Assembly (NCBI GenBank): GCA_047626155.1
Contig: JBLHRR010000097.1
Coordinates: forward strand, 1-21,235
Length of the DNA stretch: 21,235 nt
Direction of reading: 5' to 3'
DNA from: CALGLS01 sp047626155
Lineage (GTDB): Bacteria; Bacteroidota; Bacteroidia; Chitinophagales; Saprospiraceae
The translations under genes were made by a program, and so were the position numbers. Position 1 is the first letter of the stretch, and each line of letters starts with the position of its first letter. Positions 14,376-21,235 of the stretch are shown here, in pieces. Under the pieces are notes generated by a model that was not told the DNA's origin, did no database searches, and saw only the letters and a list, made by a program, of their open reading frames with translations.

Positions 14376-15212
14376 ATGCCAGTTAAAAAGTATAACCCGA
14401 TAACGCCAGGTACCCGATTCAGAGTCGGTAATGCCTACGCAGAAATCACAGCTAGCAAACCAGAAAAAAGCCTGACAACTTCTTTGAAGAAGACAGGTGG
14501 TCGTAACAGCTCTGGTAAAATGACCATGCGTAATCGTGGTGGGGGACATAAAAGACGCTACAGACTCATAGATTTCAAAAGAAATCAAGATGGTATGAAG
14601 GCAGAAGTTTTGAGCATCGAATACGATCCAAACAGAACTGCTTTTATCGCATTGACTCAATATGAGGATGGAACAAAGACATATATACTTGCTCCTGACG
14701 GTTTGGAAGTAGGAACTTCTGTTGTTTCTGGTCCAGGTGCTGAACCAAACGTTGGAAACGCGTTGCCACTTTCTGAAATTCCACTTGGTGCTTCTATTCA
14801 TGCAATTGAAATGACTCCAGGAAGAGGGGCTGCTTTAGCAAGAAGTGCAGGTACTTATGGACAGTTGATGGGACGTGAAGGCAAATATGCTATCATTAAG
14901 TTACCTTCAGGTGAAGTACGTAGAATTTTACAGACTTGTAAAGCTACCATCGGAGTAACTTCTAACCCTGATCACGGATTGCAGGTCCTTGGTAAAGCAG
15001 GTCGAAAGCGTTGGTTAGGACGTAGATCAAGAGTAAGAGGGGTCGCAATGAACCCTGTCGATCACCCAATGGGTGGTGGTGAAGGTAAGTCTTCTGGAGG
15101 TCACCCACGTTCAAGAACGGGCATAATGGCAAAAGGACAGAAGACTAGAAACAAGAAGAAGCCTTCTTCTAAACTCATTATTACAAAACGTAAGAAGCGT
15201 ACCCGTAAATAA
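14376..15212 (+). CDS. rplB: 50S ribosomal protein L2
   Basis: 278 residues, close to the usual 273-276. It bridges the subunits and supports the peptidyl-transferase centre. Seen are the OB-fold core (RYRLIDFKRNQDG, VLSIEYDPNRTAFIAL), the SH3-like part (GRGAALARSAGTYGQLMG) and the C-terminal signature MNPVDHPMGGGEGKSSGGHP with the essential Asp-His pair. Met replaces the second His of the E. coli form, as I recall for Bacteroidota. The very basic tail ends KRKKRTRK. Confidence 0.98.
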   Translation: MPVKKYNPITPGTRFRVGNAYAEITASKPEKSLTTSLKKTGGRNSSGKMTMRNRGGGHKRRYRLIDFKRNQDGMKAEVLSIEYDPNRTAFIALTQYEDGTKTYILAPDGLEVGTSVVSGPGAEPNVGNALPLSEIPLGASIHAIEMTPGRGAALARSAGTYGQLMGREGKYAIIKLPSGEVRRILQTCKATIGVTSNPDHGLQVLGKAGRKRWLGRRSRVRGVAMNPVDHPMGGGEGKSSGGHPRSRTGIMAKGQKTRNKKKPSSKLIITKRKKRTRK

Positions 15213-15242
15213 TATTTTAAGCTGATCTTAAAAATTAGTCAA

Positions 15243-15512
15243 ATGGCTCGATCAATAAAAAAAGGACCTTATATTTTCCACAAATTGCTTAAGAAAATAC
15301 AAAAGGCAAAAGACTCGAATAAGAAGTCTGTTATCAAAACCTGGTCACGTTCTTCTATGATCATTCCAGACATGGTTAACGAAACCATCGCTGTTCACAA
15401 CGGAAAAACTTTCGTTCCTGTATTTGTTACAGAGACAATGGTTGGACACAAACTTGGAGAATTCGCTCCAACTCGTACCTTCCGTGGACATGGTGGTAAC
15501 CGGAAAAAATAA
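15243..15512 (+). CDS. rpsS: 30S ribosomal protein S19
   Basis: 89 residues, normal length. It forms the S13-S19 pair in the 30S head that contacts A-site tRNA and the 50S bridge. It starts MARSIKKGPYI and carries the signature HNGKTFVPVFVTETMVGHKL then GEFAPTRTFRGHGG. It lies 30 bp after rplB and 50 bp before rplV. Confidence 0.98.
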   Translation: MARSIKKGPYIFHKLLKKIQKAKDSNKKSVIKTWSRSSMIIPDMVNETIAVHNGKTFVPVFVTETMVGHKLGEFAPTRTFRGHGGNRKK

Positions 15513-15562
15513 TTGATAAATTAGTTTTTGGTTAACTCAAACTAAGGCATAAATAATATATA

Positions 15563-15955
15563 ATGGAAGCAGTAGCTAAATTAAAGAATTGTCCGATGTC
15601 AACCCGCAAAATGCGTTTGGTTGTCGATAACATTCGTGGACGTAATGTTGAGGAAGCACTTAACATCTTACGATACACAAAGAAAGAAGCATCCGTATGG
15701 CTAGAAAAGTTGCTTTTATCTGCTATCGCAAACTGGGAGCATAAAAATGGCGGCGCATACAGTGCAGATGAGTTTGACTTATATGTTAAAACAACTTTCT
15801 CAGATGCAGGTGCAATGGTCAAACGTTTCAGACCAGCACCACACGGACGTGCACACAGAATCCGTAAGCACAGCAACCACGTAACCATCGTAGTTGAAAA
15901 TCGGACTTCGTTACCAACCGAAACAGAAGAGGCGGTAGCATCAATAGAAGAATAA
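15563..15955 (+). CDS. rplV: 50S ribosomal protein L22
   Basis: 130 residues against about 110 in E. coli. The core is complete: MSTRKMRLVVDNIRG (12-26) and the hairpin signature RFRPAPHGRAHRIRKHSNH (88-106) whose tip reaches the exit tunnel near L4. The extra length is an acidic C-terminal tail (about 113-130, ending EEAVASIEE), unusual for a basic RNA-binding protein but seen by eye only. It lies 30 bp before rpsC. Confidence 0.97.
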   Translation: MEAVAKLKNCPMSTRKMRLVVDNIRGRNVEEALNILRYTKKEASVWLEKLLLSAIANWEHKNGGAYSADEFDLYVKTTFSDAGAMVKRFRPAPHGRAHRIRKHSNHVTIVVENRTSLPTETEEAVASIEE

Positions 15956-15985
15956 TTATTTTTATAATTCATCAATAACCAAAAA

Positions 15986-16717
15986 ATGGGTCAAAAGACA
16001 AATCCAATTGGGAATCGTTTAGGAATCATTCGTGGTTGGGACTCCAACTGGTTCGGAGGTAAAGACTTTGGAAAAAAAGTAGTAGAAGACGAAAGGATTC
16101 GACAGTACCTCAAAGCCAGAGTTCAAAAAGGTGGTTTGGCAAGAATCATTATTGAAAGAACGCTTAAACGAATTACTGTTACTGTTCACACATCAAGGCC
16201 AGGTATCATTATCGGTAAAGGTGGATCTGAAGTAGATCGTATCCGTGAAGAGCTCAAGAAATTGACGGGCAAAGATGTTCAAATCAATATCGTTGAGATT
16301 CGTAAGCCTGAATTAGACGCTGCTGTTGTCGGAGAATCAATTGCTAAGCAGATTGAGTCACGTATTAATTACAGAAGAGCGATAAAGATGGCCATCCAGT
16401 CTACCATGCGTGTTGGTGCTGAAGGAATCAAAGTACGTATCTCAGGTAGGTTGAATGGAGCGGAAATGGCTCGTTCGGAAGAGTACAAAGATGGTCGTAC
16501 ACCATTACACACCTTCCGTGCAGACATCGACTATGCATTGACTGAAGCACAAACGGTTTACGGAAAGATCGGTATCAAAGTATGGATCTGCAAAGGAGAG
16601 GTTCTTGGAAAACGTGACTTGTCTCCAAATACTGGAACAGAAGCAAAAGGAGGAAGAGGAAATGATAAGGGCCAGAGAAGAGGTGGTGGAGATAGAAGAA
16701 ATCAAAGACGTCGTTAG
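15986..16717 (+). CDS. rpsC: 30S ribosomal protein S3
   Basis: 243 residues. It forms part of the mRNA entry site and helicase. The type II KH domain carries the GKGG loop at 77-80 (RPGIIIGKGGSEVDRIREE), and the C-terminal domain has ISGRLNGAEMARSE and DIDYALTEAQTVYGKIGIKVW. The tail from about 215 is Gly/Arg-rich (GGRGNDKGQRRGGGDRRN), a common form in Bacteroidota. A 98-bp spacer with two hairpins and a T-run separates it from rplP. Confidence 0.98.
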   Translation: MGQKTNPIGNRLGIIRGWDSNWFGGKDFGKKVVEDERIRQYLKARVQKGGLARIIIERTLKRITVTVHTSRPGIIIGKGGSEVDRIREELKKLTGKDVQINIVEIRKPELDAAVVGESIAKQIESRINYRRAIKMAIQSTMRVGAEGIKVRISGRLNGAEMARSEEYKDGRTPLHTFRADIDYALTEAQTVYGKIGIKVWICKGEVLGKRDLSPNTGTEAKGGRGNDKGQRRGGGDRRNQRRR

Positions 16718-16736
16718 AATAATAAATTAAAAAGTG

Positions 16737-16787
16737 GTACCTTTGCCCTGCTTTTCAGGAAAGGTACTGGTAATATTGCCTTTTTTT
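16737..16787 (+). promoter_or_regulatory. Attenuator-like double hairpin between rpsC and rplP
   Basis: The first hairpin (16737-16767) pairs GTACCTTT and CCTG with CAGG and AAAGGTAC, 12 bp with a 2-nt bulge and a CTTTT loop. A second small stem, GGTA (16769-16772) with TGCC (16777-16780), is followed at once by T16781-16787. The second hairpin plus T7 has terminator form but a short stem; the first is strong but 13 nt from the T-run. A partial attenuator or RNA-processing site is the best reading. Confidence 0.5.
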
Positions 16788-16815
16788 AGGCGAAATAGGT
16801 AAATCATATAGTATC

Positions 16816-17229
16816 ATGCTACAGCCAAAAAGAACGAAGTATCGTAAGCAGCAAAAAGGAAGAATTAAAGGGATTGCCCACAGAGGTAGTACCATCTCCT
16901 TTGGAACATATGCGTTGAAAACGCTAGAGTCCGCTTTCATAACGAACAGACAGATAGAAGCTGCTCGTATCGCAATGACCAGACACATGAAAAGAGAGGG
17001 GAACGTATGGATCCGGATTTTCCCTGACAAACCGATTACATCCAAGCCGTTAGAGGTGCGTATGGGTAAAGGAAAGGGGGCACTTGATCATTACGTAGCG
17101 GTTGTAAAGCCTGGAAGGATTATGTTTGAACTTGACGGGGTAACTGAGGAGGTAGCAAAAGAGGCTTTGCGTTTAGCTGCGCAAAAGATGCCAGTAGCAA
17201 CAAAGTTTGTTGTTCGTCACGATATGTAA
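16816..17229 (+). CDS. rplP: 50S ribosomal protein L16
   Basis: 137 residues, standard. It helps position A-site tRNA and is needed late in 50S assembly. It starts MLQPKRTKYRKQQKGR and has GSTISFGTYALKTLES, then VRMGKGKGALDHYVAVVKPG (81-100), where R82 matches the arginine hydroxylated by YcfD in E. coli. The preceding spacer carries the attenuator-like structure. rpmC follows after 36 bp. Confidence 0.98.
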   Translation: MLQPKRTKYRKQQKGRIKGIAHRGSTISFGTYALKTLESAFITNRQIEAARIAMTRHMKREGNVWIRIFPDKPITSKPLEVRMGKGKGALDHYVAVVKPGRIMFELDGVTEEVAKEALRLAAQKMPVATKFVVRHDM

Positions 17230-17265
17230 GAATAACTTTTTTAAGTACACAATAATTTAATAAAA

Positions 17266-17529
17266 ATGGCTTCGAAAAAATTTCTCGAACTACAAGGGTT
17301 CTCCGACGCTGAATTGGCTAGTGAATTACTGGAAATTGAATCACAATACCAAAAGCTCAAATTCGATCACGCCATCAAAGGGCTTGATAATCCTATCCGA
17401 TTGAAAGAAATCAGACGAGATGTTGCCAGAATAAAGTCTGAAAAAAGAAGACGTGAGGTGGCAAAAATGGATGAAGCTCAATTAGCAGGTAGAAGTAAGA
17501 TTCGTGCACGTCGTAAGATAGCACGATAA
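17266..17529 (+). CDS. rpmC: 50S ribosomal protein L29, with C-terminal extension
   Basis: 87 residues against the usual 60-70. The two-helix core is present: ELQGFSDAELASELLEIESQYQKLKF, then the signature LDNPIRLKEIRRDVARIKSEKRRR. About 20 extra basic residues follow (MDEAQLAGRSKIRARRKIAR). L29 sits at the tunnel exit next to L23 and contributes to the docking site for nascent-chain factors, so an extension could touch that surface (inference). rpsQ follows after 40 bp. Confidence 0.95.
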   Translation: MASKKFLELQGFSDAELASELLEIESQYQKLKFDHAIKGLDNPIRLKEIRRDVARIKSEKRRREVAKMDEAQLAGRSKIRARRKIAR

Positions 17530-17569
17530 ACACTAAAATAAATTTACTCATAGTCAGATACTAATTATT

Positions 17570-17827
17570 ATGGCAGAAAGAGCAGAAAGAAAACAAAAGG
17601 TAGGAGTAGTTTCCAGTTCTAAAATGGATAAATCCATTACGGTACTCGTACAACGTAGATTAAAGCACCCGATCTACGGAAAGTTCGTAAAGAAAACGAA
17701 GAAATTTATGGCTCATGACGAGGCGAATGATTGTAAAGAAGGGGATACCGTACGTATCATGGAATGTCGCCCTCTAAGTAAGAGCAAAAGATGGCGCTTA
17801 ATCGAGGTCCTCGAAAGAGCAAAGTAA
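17570..17827 (+). CDS. rpsQ: 30S ribosomal protein S17
   Basis: 85 residues, an OB-fold primary binder of the 16S 5' domain. The pattern GVVSSSKMDKSITVLVQR, then HPIYGKFVKKTKKFMAHDE and the signature GDTVRIMECRPLSKSKRWRL, is complete. It starts at the ATG after an A/T-rich leader. rplN follows after 64 bp, with no structure that I can see in that gap. Confidence 0.97.
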   Translation: MAERAERKQKVGVVSSSKMDKSITVLVQRRLKHPIYGKFVKKTKKFMAHDEANDCKEGDTVRIMECRPLSKSKRWRLIEVLERAK

Positions 17828-17891
17828 TTATTTTCATATTAATAGGTAGACAGTTAGTATACAACTGATCGTCCTTTCAAATCAATGTCTA

Positions 17892-18257
17892 ATGATACAG
17901 CAAGAAAGCAGATTAAAAGTAGCCGATAACAGTGGTGCCAAGGAGGTGCTTTGTATCCGTGTACTTGGAGGTTCTAAAAGACGTTACGCATCTGTAGGTG
18001 ATCGTATTGTTGTAACCGTAAAGCACGCTGCACCAGGCGGGGTGAAAAAAGGTACTGTTTCTAAAGCGGTTGTTGTAAGAACTAAGAAAGAAATCGGTCG
18101 TACCGATGGTTCCTATATTCGTTTCGATGATAACGCTGTGGTTCTTTTAGATGCCTCAGACGAACCAAGAGGAACTCGTATTTTCGGCCCTGTTGCTCGT
18201 GAACTTAGAGACAAAGACTACATGAAAATTGTATCTCTTGCTCCAGAAGTACTTTAA
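17892..18257 (+). CDS. rplN: 50S ribosomal protein L14
   Basis: 121 residues, normal. It lies at the subunit interface, is the docking site of the silencing factor RsfS, and contacts L19. It begins MIQQESRLKVADNSGAKE and contains the signature GDRIVVTVKHAAPGG and KAVVVRTKKEIGR, then the closing GTRIFGPVARELR. rplX follows after 31 bp. Confidence 0.98.
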   Translation: MIQQESRLKVADNSGAKEVLCIRVLGGSKRRYASVGDRIVVTVKHAAPGGVKKGTVSKAVVVRTKKEIGRTDGSYIRFDDNAVVLLDASDEPRGTRIFGPVARELRDKDYMKIVSLAPEVL

Positions 18258-18288
18258 TAATTTTTGCATTCTATAATAATAATTTAAG

Positions 18289-18630
18289 ATGGCACATAAA
18301 GCAAAAAATGTCGCTCCTAAGAAATTGCATGTCAAAAAAGGAGACAAAGTGATGGTCATTGCCGGTTCCTCTAAAGGGAAAACTGGTGAGGTTCTCGAAG
18401 TGTTTCCTGATAAATACAGAGCGGTTGTCGAGGATGTAAACATTGTAAAAAGACACAAAAAAGGAACGCAGGAAGCTGCTGGAGGAATCGTTGAAATGGC
18501 GGCTCCTATTCACATATCTAACCTGATGCTAATTGACCCTAAATCAGGTACTCCTACAAAAGTGGGTCGTAAAATAGTCGACGGCAAATCCGTACGATTT
18601 TCAAAAAAATCTGGTGAAATTCTTAAGTAA
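18289..18630 (+). CDS. rplX: 50S ribosomal protein L24
   Basis: 113 residues. It is an assembly initiator that binds the 5' region of 23S rRNA. The KOW motif is at 15-35 (VKKGDKVMVIAGSSKGKTGE), followed by VVEDVNIVKRHKKGT and PIHISNLMLIDPKSG. Its stop overlaps the rplE start by one base (TAATG), so translation of the two is probably coupled. Confidence 0.98.
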   Translation: MAHKAKNVAPKKLHVKKGDKVMVIAGSSKGKTGEVLEVFPDKYRAVVEDVNIVKRHKKGTQEAAGGIVEMAAPIHISNLMLIDPKSGTPTKVGRKIVDGKSVRFSKKSGEILK

Positions 18631-19190
18631 TGAGCTATACTCCGAGATTAAAAGATAAATATAGAAACGAAATTGTTCCCTCTTTAATGGAGCAATTCGG
18701 TTACAAGTCCATCATGCAAGTACCTAAGTTGACTAAGGTATGCATCAACCAAGGTGTTGGACAGGCTACACAAGACAAAAAATTAGTAGATAATGCTCTT
18801 CAAGAGATGACACTAATTTCTGGTCAAAAAGCAGTCCCAACAAAGGCACGTACATCTATCTCTAACTTTAAGTTGAGAGAAGCAATGACGATTGGTGCTA
18901 GAGTAACGTTACGTGATGAACGTATGTTTGAATTTTTGGATCGTTTGATCGCTGTTGCGCTACCTCGTGTACGTGACTTCCGAGGAATCAATGATAAAAG
19001 TTTCGATGGCCGTGGTAATTATACTATGGGTATCACGGAGCAAATCATATTCCCTGAGATCGATATCGATAAAGTAAATAAGATTACAGGTATGGATATT
19101 ACCATTGTGACAACAGCTAACACAGATGCCGAAGCAATAGCCTTATTGAAAGGTTTAGGCTTACCATTTAAGAATCAAAATAAGAACTAA
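18630..19190 (+). CDS. rplE: 50S ribosomal protein L5
   Basis: 186 residues. It binds 5S rRNA with L18 and forms a bridge to the 30S head. The signature LTKVCINQGVGQATQDK and the P-site loop region (TKARTSISNFKLREA, then LPRVRDFRGI) are present, ending in the usual DAEAIALLKGLGLPF. The ATG overlaps the rplX stop by one base. rpsN follows after 12 bp. Confidence 0.98.
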   Translation: MSYTPRLKDKYRNEIVPSLMEQFGYKSIMQVPKLTKVCINQGVGQATQDKKLVDNALQEMTLISGQKAVPTKARTSISNFKLREAMTIGARVTLRDERMFEFLDRLIAVALPRVRDFRGINDKSFDGRGNYTMGITEQIIFPEIDIDKVNKITGMDITIVTTANTDAEAIALLKGLGLPFKNQNKN

Positions 19191-19202
19191 ACATAAGAAG
19201 TC

Positions 19203-19472
19203 ATGGCTAGAAAATCTCTAATTGCACGGGAAAATAAGCGGCAGAAAATGGTAAACAAATATGCTGCCCTTAGAAAAAAATTGAAAGAAGAGGGAAGATG
19301 GGATGAGCTAGATAAGCTTCCTCGTAATTCCAATCCAATCCGATTGCATAACCGATGCCAGCTCACTGGGCGTCCTAAAGGATACATGCGTCAATTCGGT
19401 GTCTGTAGAGTTATTTTCCGTAAAATGGCCCTTAATGGTAAGATCCCAGGAATAACCAAGGCAAGCTGGTAA
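19203..19472 (+). CDS. rpsN: 30S ribosomal protein S14, zinc-free (C-) type
   Basis: 89 residues. This is the longer, zinc-independent form: only two cysteines occur (NRCQLTGR and FGVCRV) and no CxxC pairs. The signature RLHNRCQLTGRPKGYMRQFG is present and the chain ends GKIPGITKASW. It completes the head of the 30S subunit next to S3 and S10. It is 12 bp after rplE and 73 bp before rpsH. Confidence 0.97.
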   Translation: MARKSLIARENKRQKMVNKYAALRKKLKEEGRWDELDKLPRNSNPIRLHNRCQLTGRPKGYMRQFGVCRVIFRKMALNGKIPGITKASW

Positions 19473-19545
19473 ACCTAAGTTTTCATTAAATAAGTGGCGA
19501 ATATATTTTCGTCAAACTACTTAATACTATAAATTTCATTAATAA

Positions 19546-19944
19546 ATGACAGATCCAATTGCAGATTATCTGACTAGAATCAGAAATGCTCAGCAAGCTC
19601 GTCACCGAGTAGTAGAGATTCCTTCTTCTCGAATGAAGAAGAGCATCACAGAAATACTTTACGATAGTGGATATATCCTCAAATATAAATTTGATGATGC
19701 CGCTGGTAAACAAGGAGTCATTAGTATCGCACTAAAATATGACCCCATTACAAAAATACCTGTAATCCAGAAATTAGGACGAATTAGTAAACCAGGACTT
19801 CGCCAATATGTTAAGTCCACCGGAATCCCACGAATTATCAACGGATTAGGTATCGCTATCGTTTCTACTTCACACGGATTGATGACAGATAAAACTGCCC
19901 GAAAAGAAAACTTGGGTGGAGAAGTAGTCTGCTACATTTACTAG
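19546..19944 (+). CDS. rpsH: 30S ribosomal protein S8
   Basis: 132 residues. It binds the central domain of 16S rRNA. Family marks are DPIADYLTRIRNAQQARH near the start, RISKPGLRQYV and the C-terminal signature STSHGLMTDKTARKENLGGE. S8 represses the spc operon in E. coli by binding near rplE; I could not identify a copy of its 16S-like site around the rplX-rplE junction by eye. rplF follows after 39 bp. Confidence 0.98.
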   Translation: MTDPIADYLTRIRNAQQARHRVVEIPSSRMKKSITEILYDSGYILKYKFDDAAGKQGVISIALKYDPITKIPVIQKLGRISKPGLRQYVKSTGIPRIINGLGIAIVSTSHGLMTDKTARKENLGGEVVCYIY

Positions 19945-19983
19945 TGAAGCATAATTTTAATCAATTATAAAGACTTTAAGACC

Positions 19984-20532
19984 ATGTCTAGAATAGGAAA
20001 AGCACCAATAACTGTCCCCAGTGGCGTAACCATTGATATTAAAAATAATCTGGTTACTGTAAAAGGCCCAAAAGGTCAGTTAATGCAACAAATCGACCCA
20101 GATCTGAAAGTAGAAGTTGAAGATGGTGTTCTCACCGTTAGTCGCCCTACAGAACAGAAGCGCCATAAAGCTTTGCACGGTTTATACCGTTCGTTGATCT
20201 CCAATATGGTAGAAGGAGTAACTAATGGATGGGAAAAAGAACTGGAATTGGTTGGTGTAGGTTATAGAGCAGAAAATGCAGGACAGCTGTTAACACTGAC
20301 TTTAGGATACTCTCACCCAATCATGTTTTATATTCCTGATGAAGTGAAAGTAGAGACAATCGTAGAAAAAGGAAAGCCACCAGCAATTAAACTACAAAGT
20401 GCAGATAAACAATTGGTTGGACAAGTAGCTGCGAAAATCCGTGCCTTGAGAAAACCAGAGCCGTATAAAGGTAAAGGGGTACGTTTCAAAGGAGAAGAGA
20501 TCAGAAGAAAGCAGGGTAAGACGGCTAAGTAA
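19984..20532 (+). CDS. rplF: 50S ribosomal protein L6
   Basis: 182 residues, two repeated domains near the factor-binding stalk. Start MSRIGKAPITVPSGV; KALHGLYRSLISNMV in the first domain; GVGYRAENAGQLLTLTLGYSH across the junction; and the C-terminal signature PEPYKGKGVRFKGEEIRRKQ (158-177). All are intact. It is 39 bp after rpsH and 34 bp before rplR. Confidence 0.98.
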   Translation: MSRIGKAPITVPSGVTIDIKNNLVTVKGPKGQLMQQIDPDLKVEVEDGVLTVSRPTEQKRHKALHGLYRSLISNMVEGVTNGWEKELELVGVGYRAENAGQLLTLTLGYSHPIMFYIPDEVKVETIVEKGKPPAIKLQSADKQLVGQVAAKIRALRKPEPYKGKGVRFKGEEIRRKQGKTAK

Positions 20533-20566
20533 TCTTTCTATAATAGCTATTAAAGAAATTTGTATT

Positions 20567-20920
20567 ATGAAATTCAATAAATCTAAAAGACGGAAAAAAA
20601 TTCAGTTACGAATCCGTAAGAAGATCAATGGTACTGCAGACTTGCCTAGATTGTCTGTTTTCAGAAGTAATAAAGAAATTTATGCGCAACTGATAGATGA
20701 TAAATCTGGGGTAACTTTGGCCGCTGCCTCATCTCGTGAAGAGGGTATTCCTAAGTCAACACCGAAAGTAGAACAAGCGAAAGCGGTTGGAAAAAGTCTT
20801 GCAGAAAAAGCTAAGGCAGAAAATATCGCCAATGTGGTTTTTGATCGTAGTGGCTATTTATATCACGGACGTGTGAAAGCTTTGGCTGATGGAGCTCGCG
20901 AAGCAGGTCTTCAGTTTTAA
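20567..20920 (+). CDS. rplR: 50S ribosomal protein L18
   Basis: 117 residues, normal length. With L5 it binds 5S rRNA in the central protuberance. The basic N-terminus (KFNKSKRRKKIQLRIRKKI) is followed by LPRLSVFRSNKEIYAQLIDD and the closing VVFDRSGYLYHGRVKALADG and REAGLQF. It is 14 bp before rpsE. Confidence 0.98.
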   Translation: MKFNKSKRRKKIQLRIRKKINGTADLPRLSVFRSNKEIYAQLIDDKSGVTLAAASSREEGIPKSTPKVEQAKAVGKSLAEKAKAENIANVVFDRSGYLYHGRVKALADGAREAGLQF

Positions 20921-20934
20921 AAATTACCTTGACA

Positions 20935-21235
20935 ATGGATAAAAGAAATAATAAATCAAACAACAGAGTTAAGCCAGTTGAATCTGAACTAAAAGAGAAG
21001 CTGGTTAATTTGAATCGTGTAGCCAAAGTAACGAAAGGTGGTCGTACTTTTAGTTTCGCCGCTGTAGTTGTAGTTGGCGATGGTAAGGGTAGAGTTGGAC
21101 ACGGTTTGGGTAAGGCAAGAGATGTTTCTGAATCTATTGCCAAGGCAGTAGATGACGCTAAGAAGAATCTTATCAAAGTGCCATTACACAAAGGAACGAT
21201 TCCACACGAGCAGAAAGGACGCTACGGTGCGGGTA
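20935..21235 (+). CDS. rpsE: 30S ribosomal protein S5 (3' partial)
   Basis: The first 100 codons are in the window, from the ATG at 20935, and the gene runs off the right edge. The N-terminal double-stranded RNA-binding domain is clear: LVNLNRVAKVTKGGRTFSF, AAVVVVGDGKGRVGHGLGKA and KVPLHKGTIPHE. S5 works with S4 at the mRNA entry and in decoding fidelity. It continues the canonical spc order after rplR. Confidence 0.97.
   Translation, partial: MDKRNNKSNNRVKPVESELKEKLVNLNRVAKVTKGGRTFSFAAVVVVGDGKGRVGHGLGKARDVSESIAKAVDDAKKNLIKVPLHKGTIPHEQKGRYGAG

Overview
The window looks like chromosome from a member of the Bacteroidota, probably a Lewinella/Saprospiraceae-like organism (inference). Three things point there. 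A type IX secretion (T9SS) C-terminal sorting domain lies at the left edge. Bacteroidota-type -7 promoter elements (TAnnTTTG) precede two operons. Almost all ribosomal-protein starts lack a Shine-Dalgarno sequence and sit instead behind A/T-rich leaders.

Left part (1-8750) is mixed accessory and housekeeping DNA. It holds: the 3' end of a T9SS cargo gene with a terminator; a secreted LamG-fold protein; a 1.28 kb stretch without an intact gene; an uncharacterised helical protein of 504 residues; a minus-strand two-gene signalling unit (stand-alone response regulator, then a REC-PAS-kinase-REC hybrid protein) convergent with it; a trans-isoprenyl diphosphate synthase; and a convergent SSAT-like GNAT acetyltransferase. 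The gene-poor stretch contains a UbiA-family prenyltransferase pseudogene split over three frames. Next to it is a set of inverted repeats, a -7-like box and a minus-strand terminator that together could be an undescribed structured RNA or repeat element.

Right part (8850-21235) is a fused str-S10-spc ribosomal cluster, all on the plus strand: rpsL, rpsG, fusA, rpsJ, rplC, rplD, rplW, rplB, rpsS, rplV, rpsC, rplP, rpmC, rpsQ, rplN, rplX, rplE, rpsN, rpsH, rplF, rplR and rpsE (cut by the window end). No tuf gene lies between fusA and rpsJ. The order is canonical, but three spacers carry possible control structures: a hairpin between fusA and rpsJ, a 195-bp gap with a pseudoknot-like pairing before the GTG start of rplC, and two hairpins followed by seven T between rpsC and rplP.

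The most interesting points are: (1) a C8 tract in the hybrid kinase gene where gain or loss of one base gives a near-immediate stop, removing the ATPase-like and second receiver domains; (2) the same protein lacks recognisable N- and G-box residues, so it is probably a pseudokinase scaffold; (3) the 1971-2478 structured minus-strand candidate; (4) the rpsC-rplP attenuator-like spacer. I found no CRISPR array, tRNA, rRNA or intact mobile element. All functional statements rest on reading motifs by eye; no database search was run.
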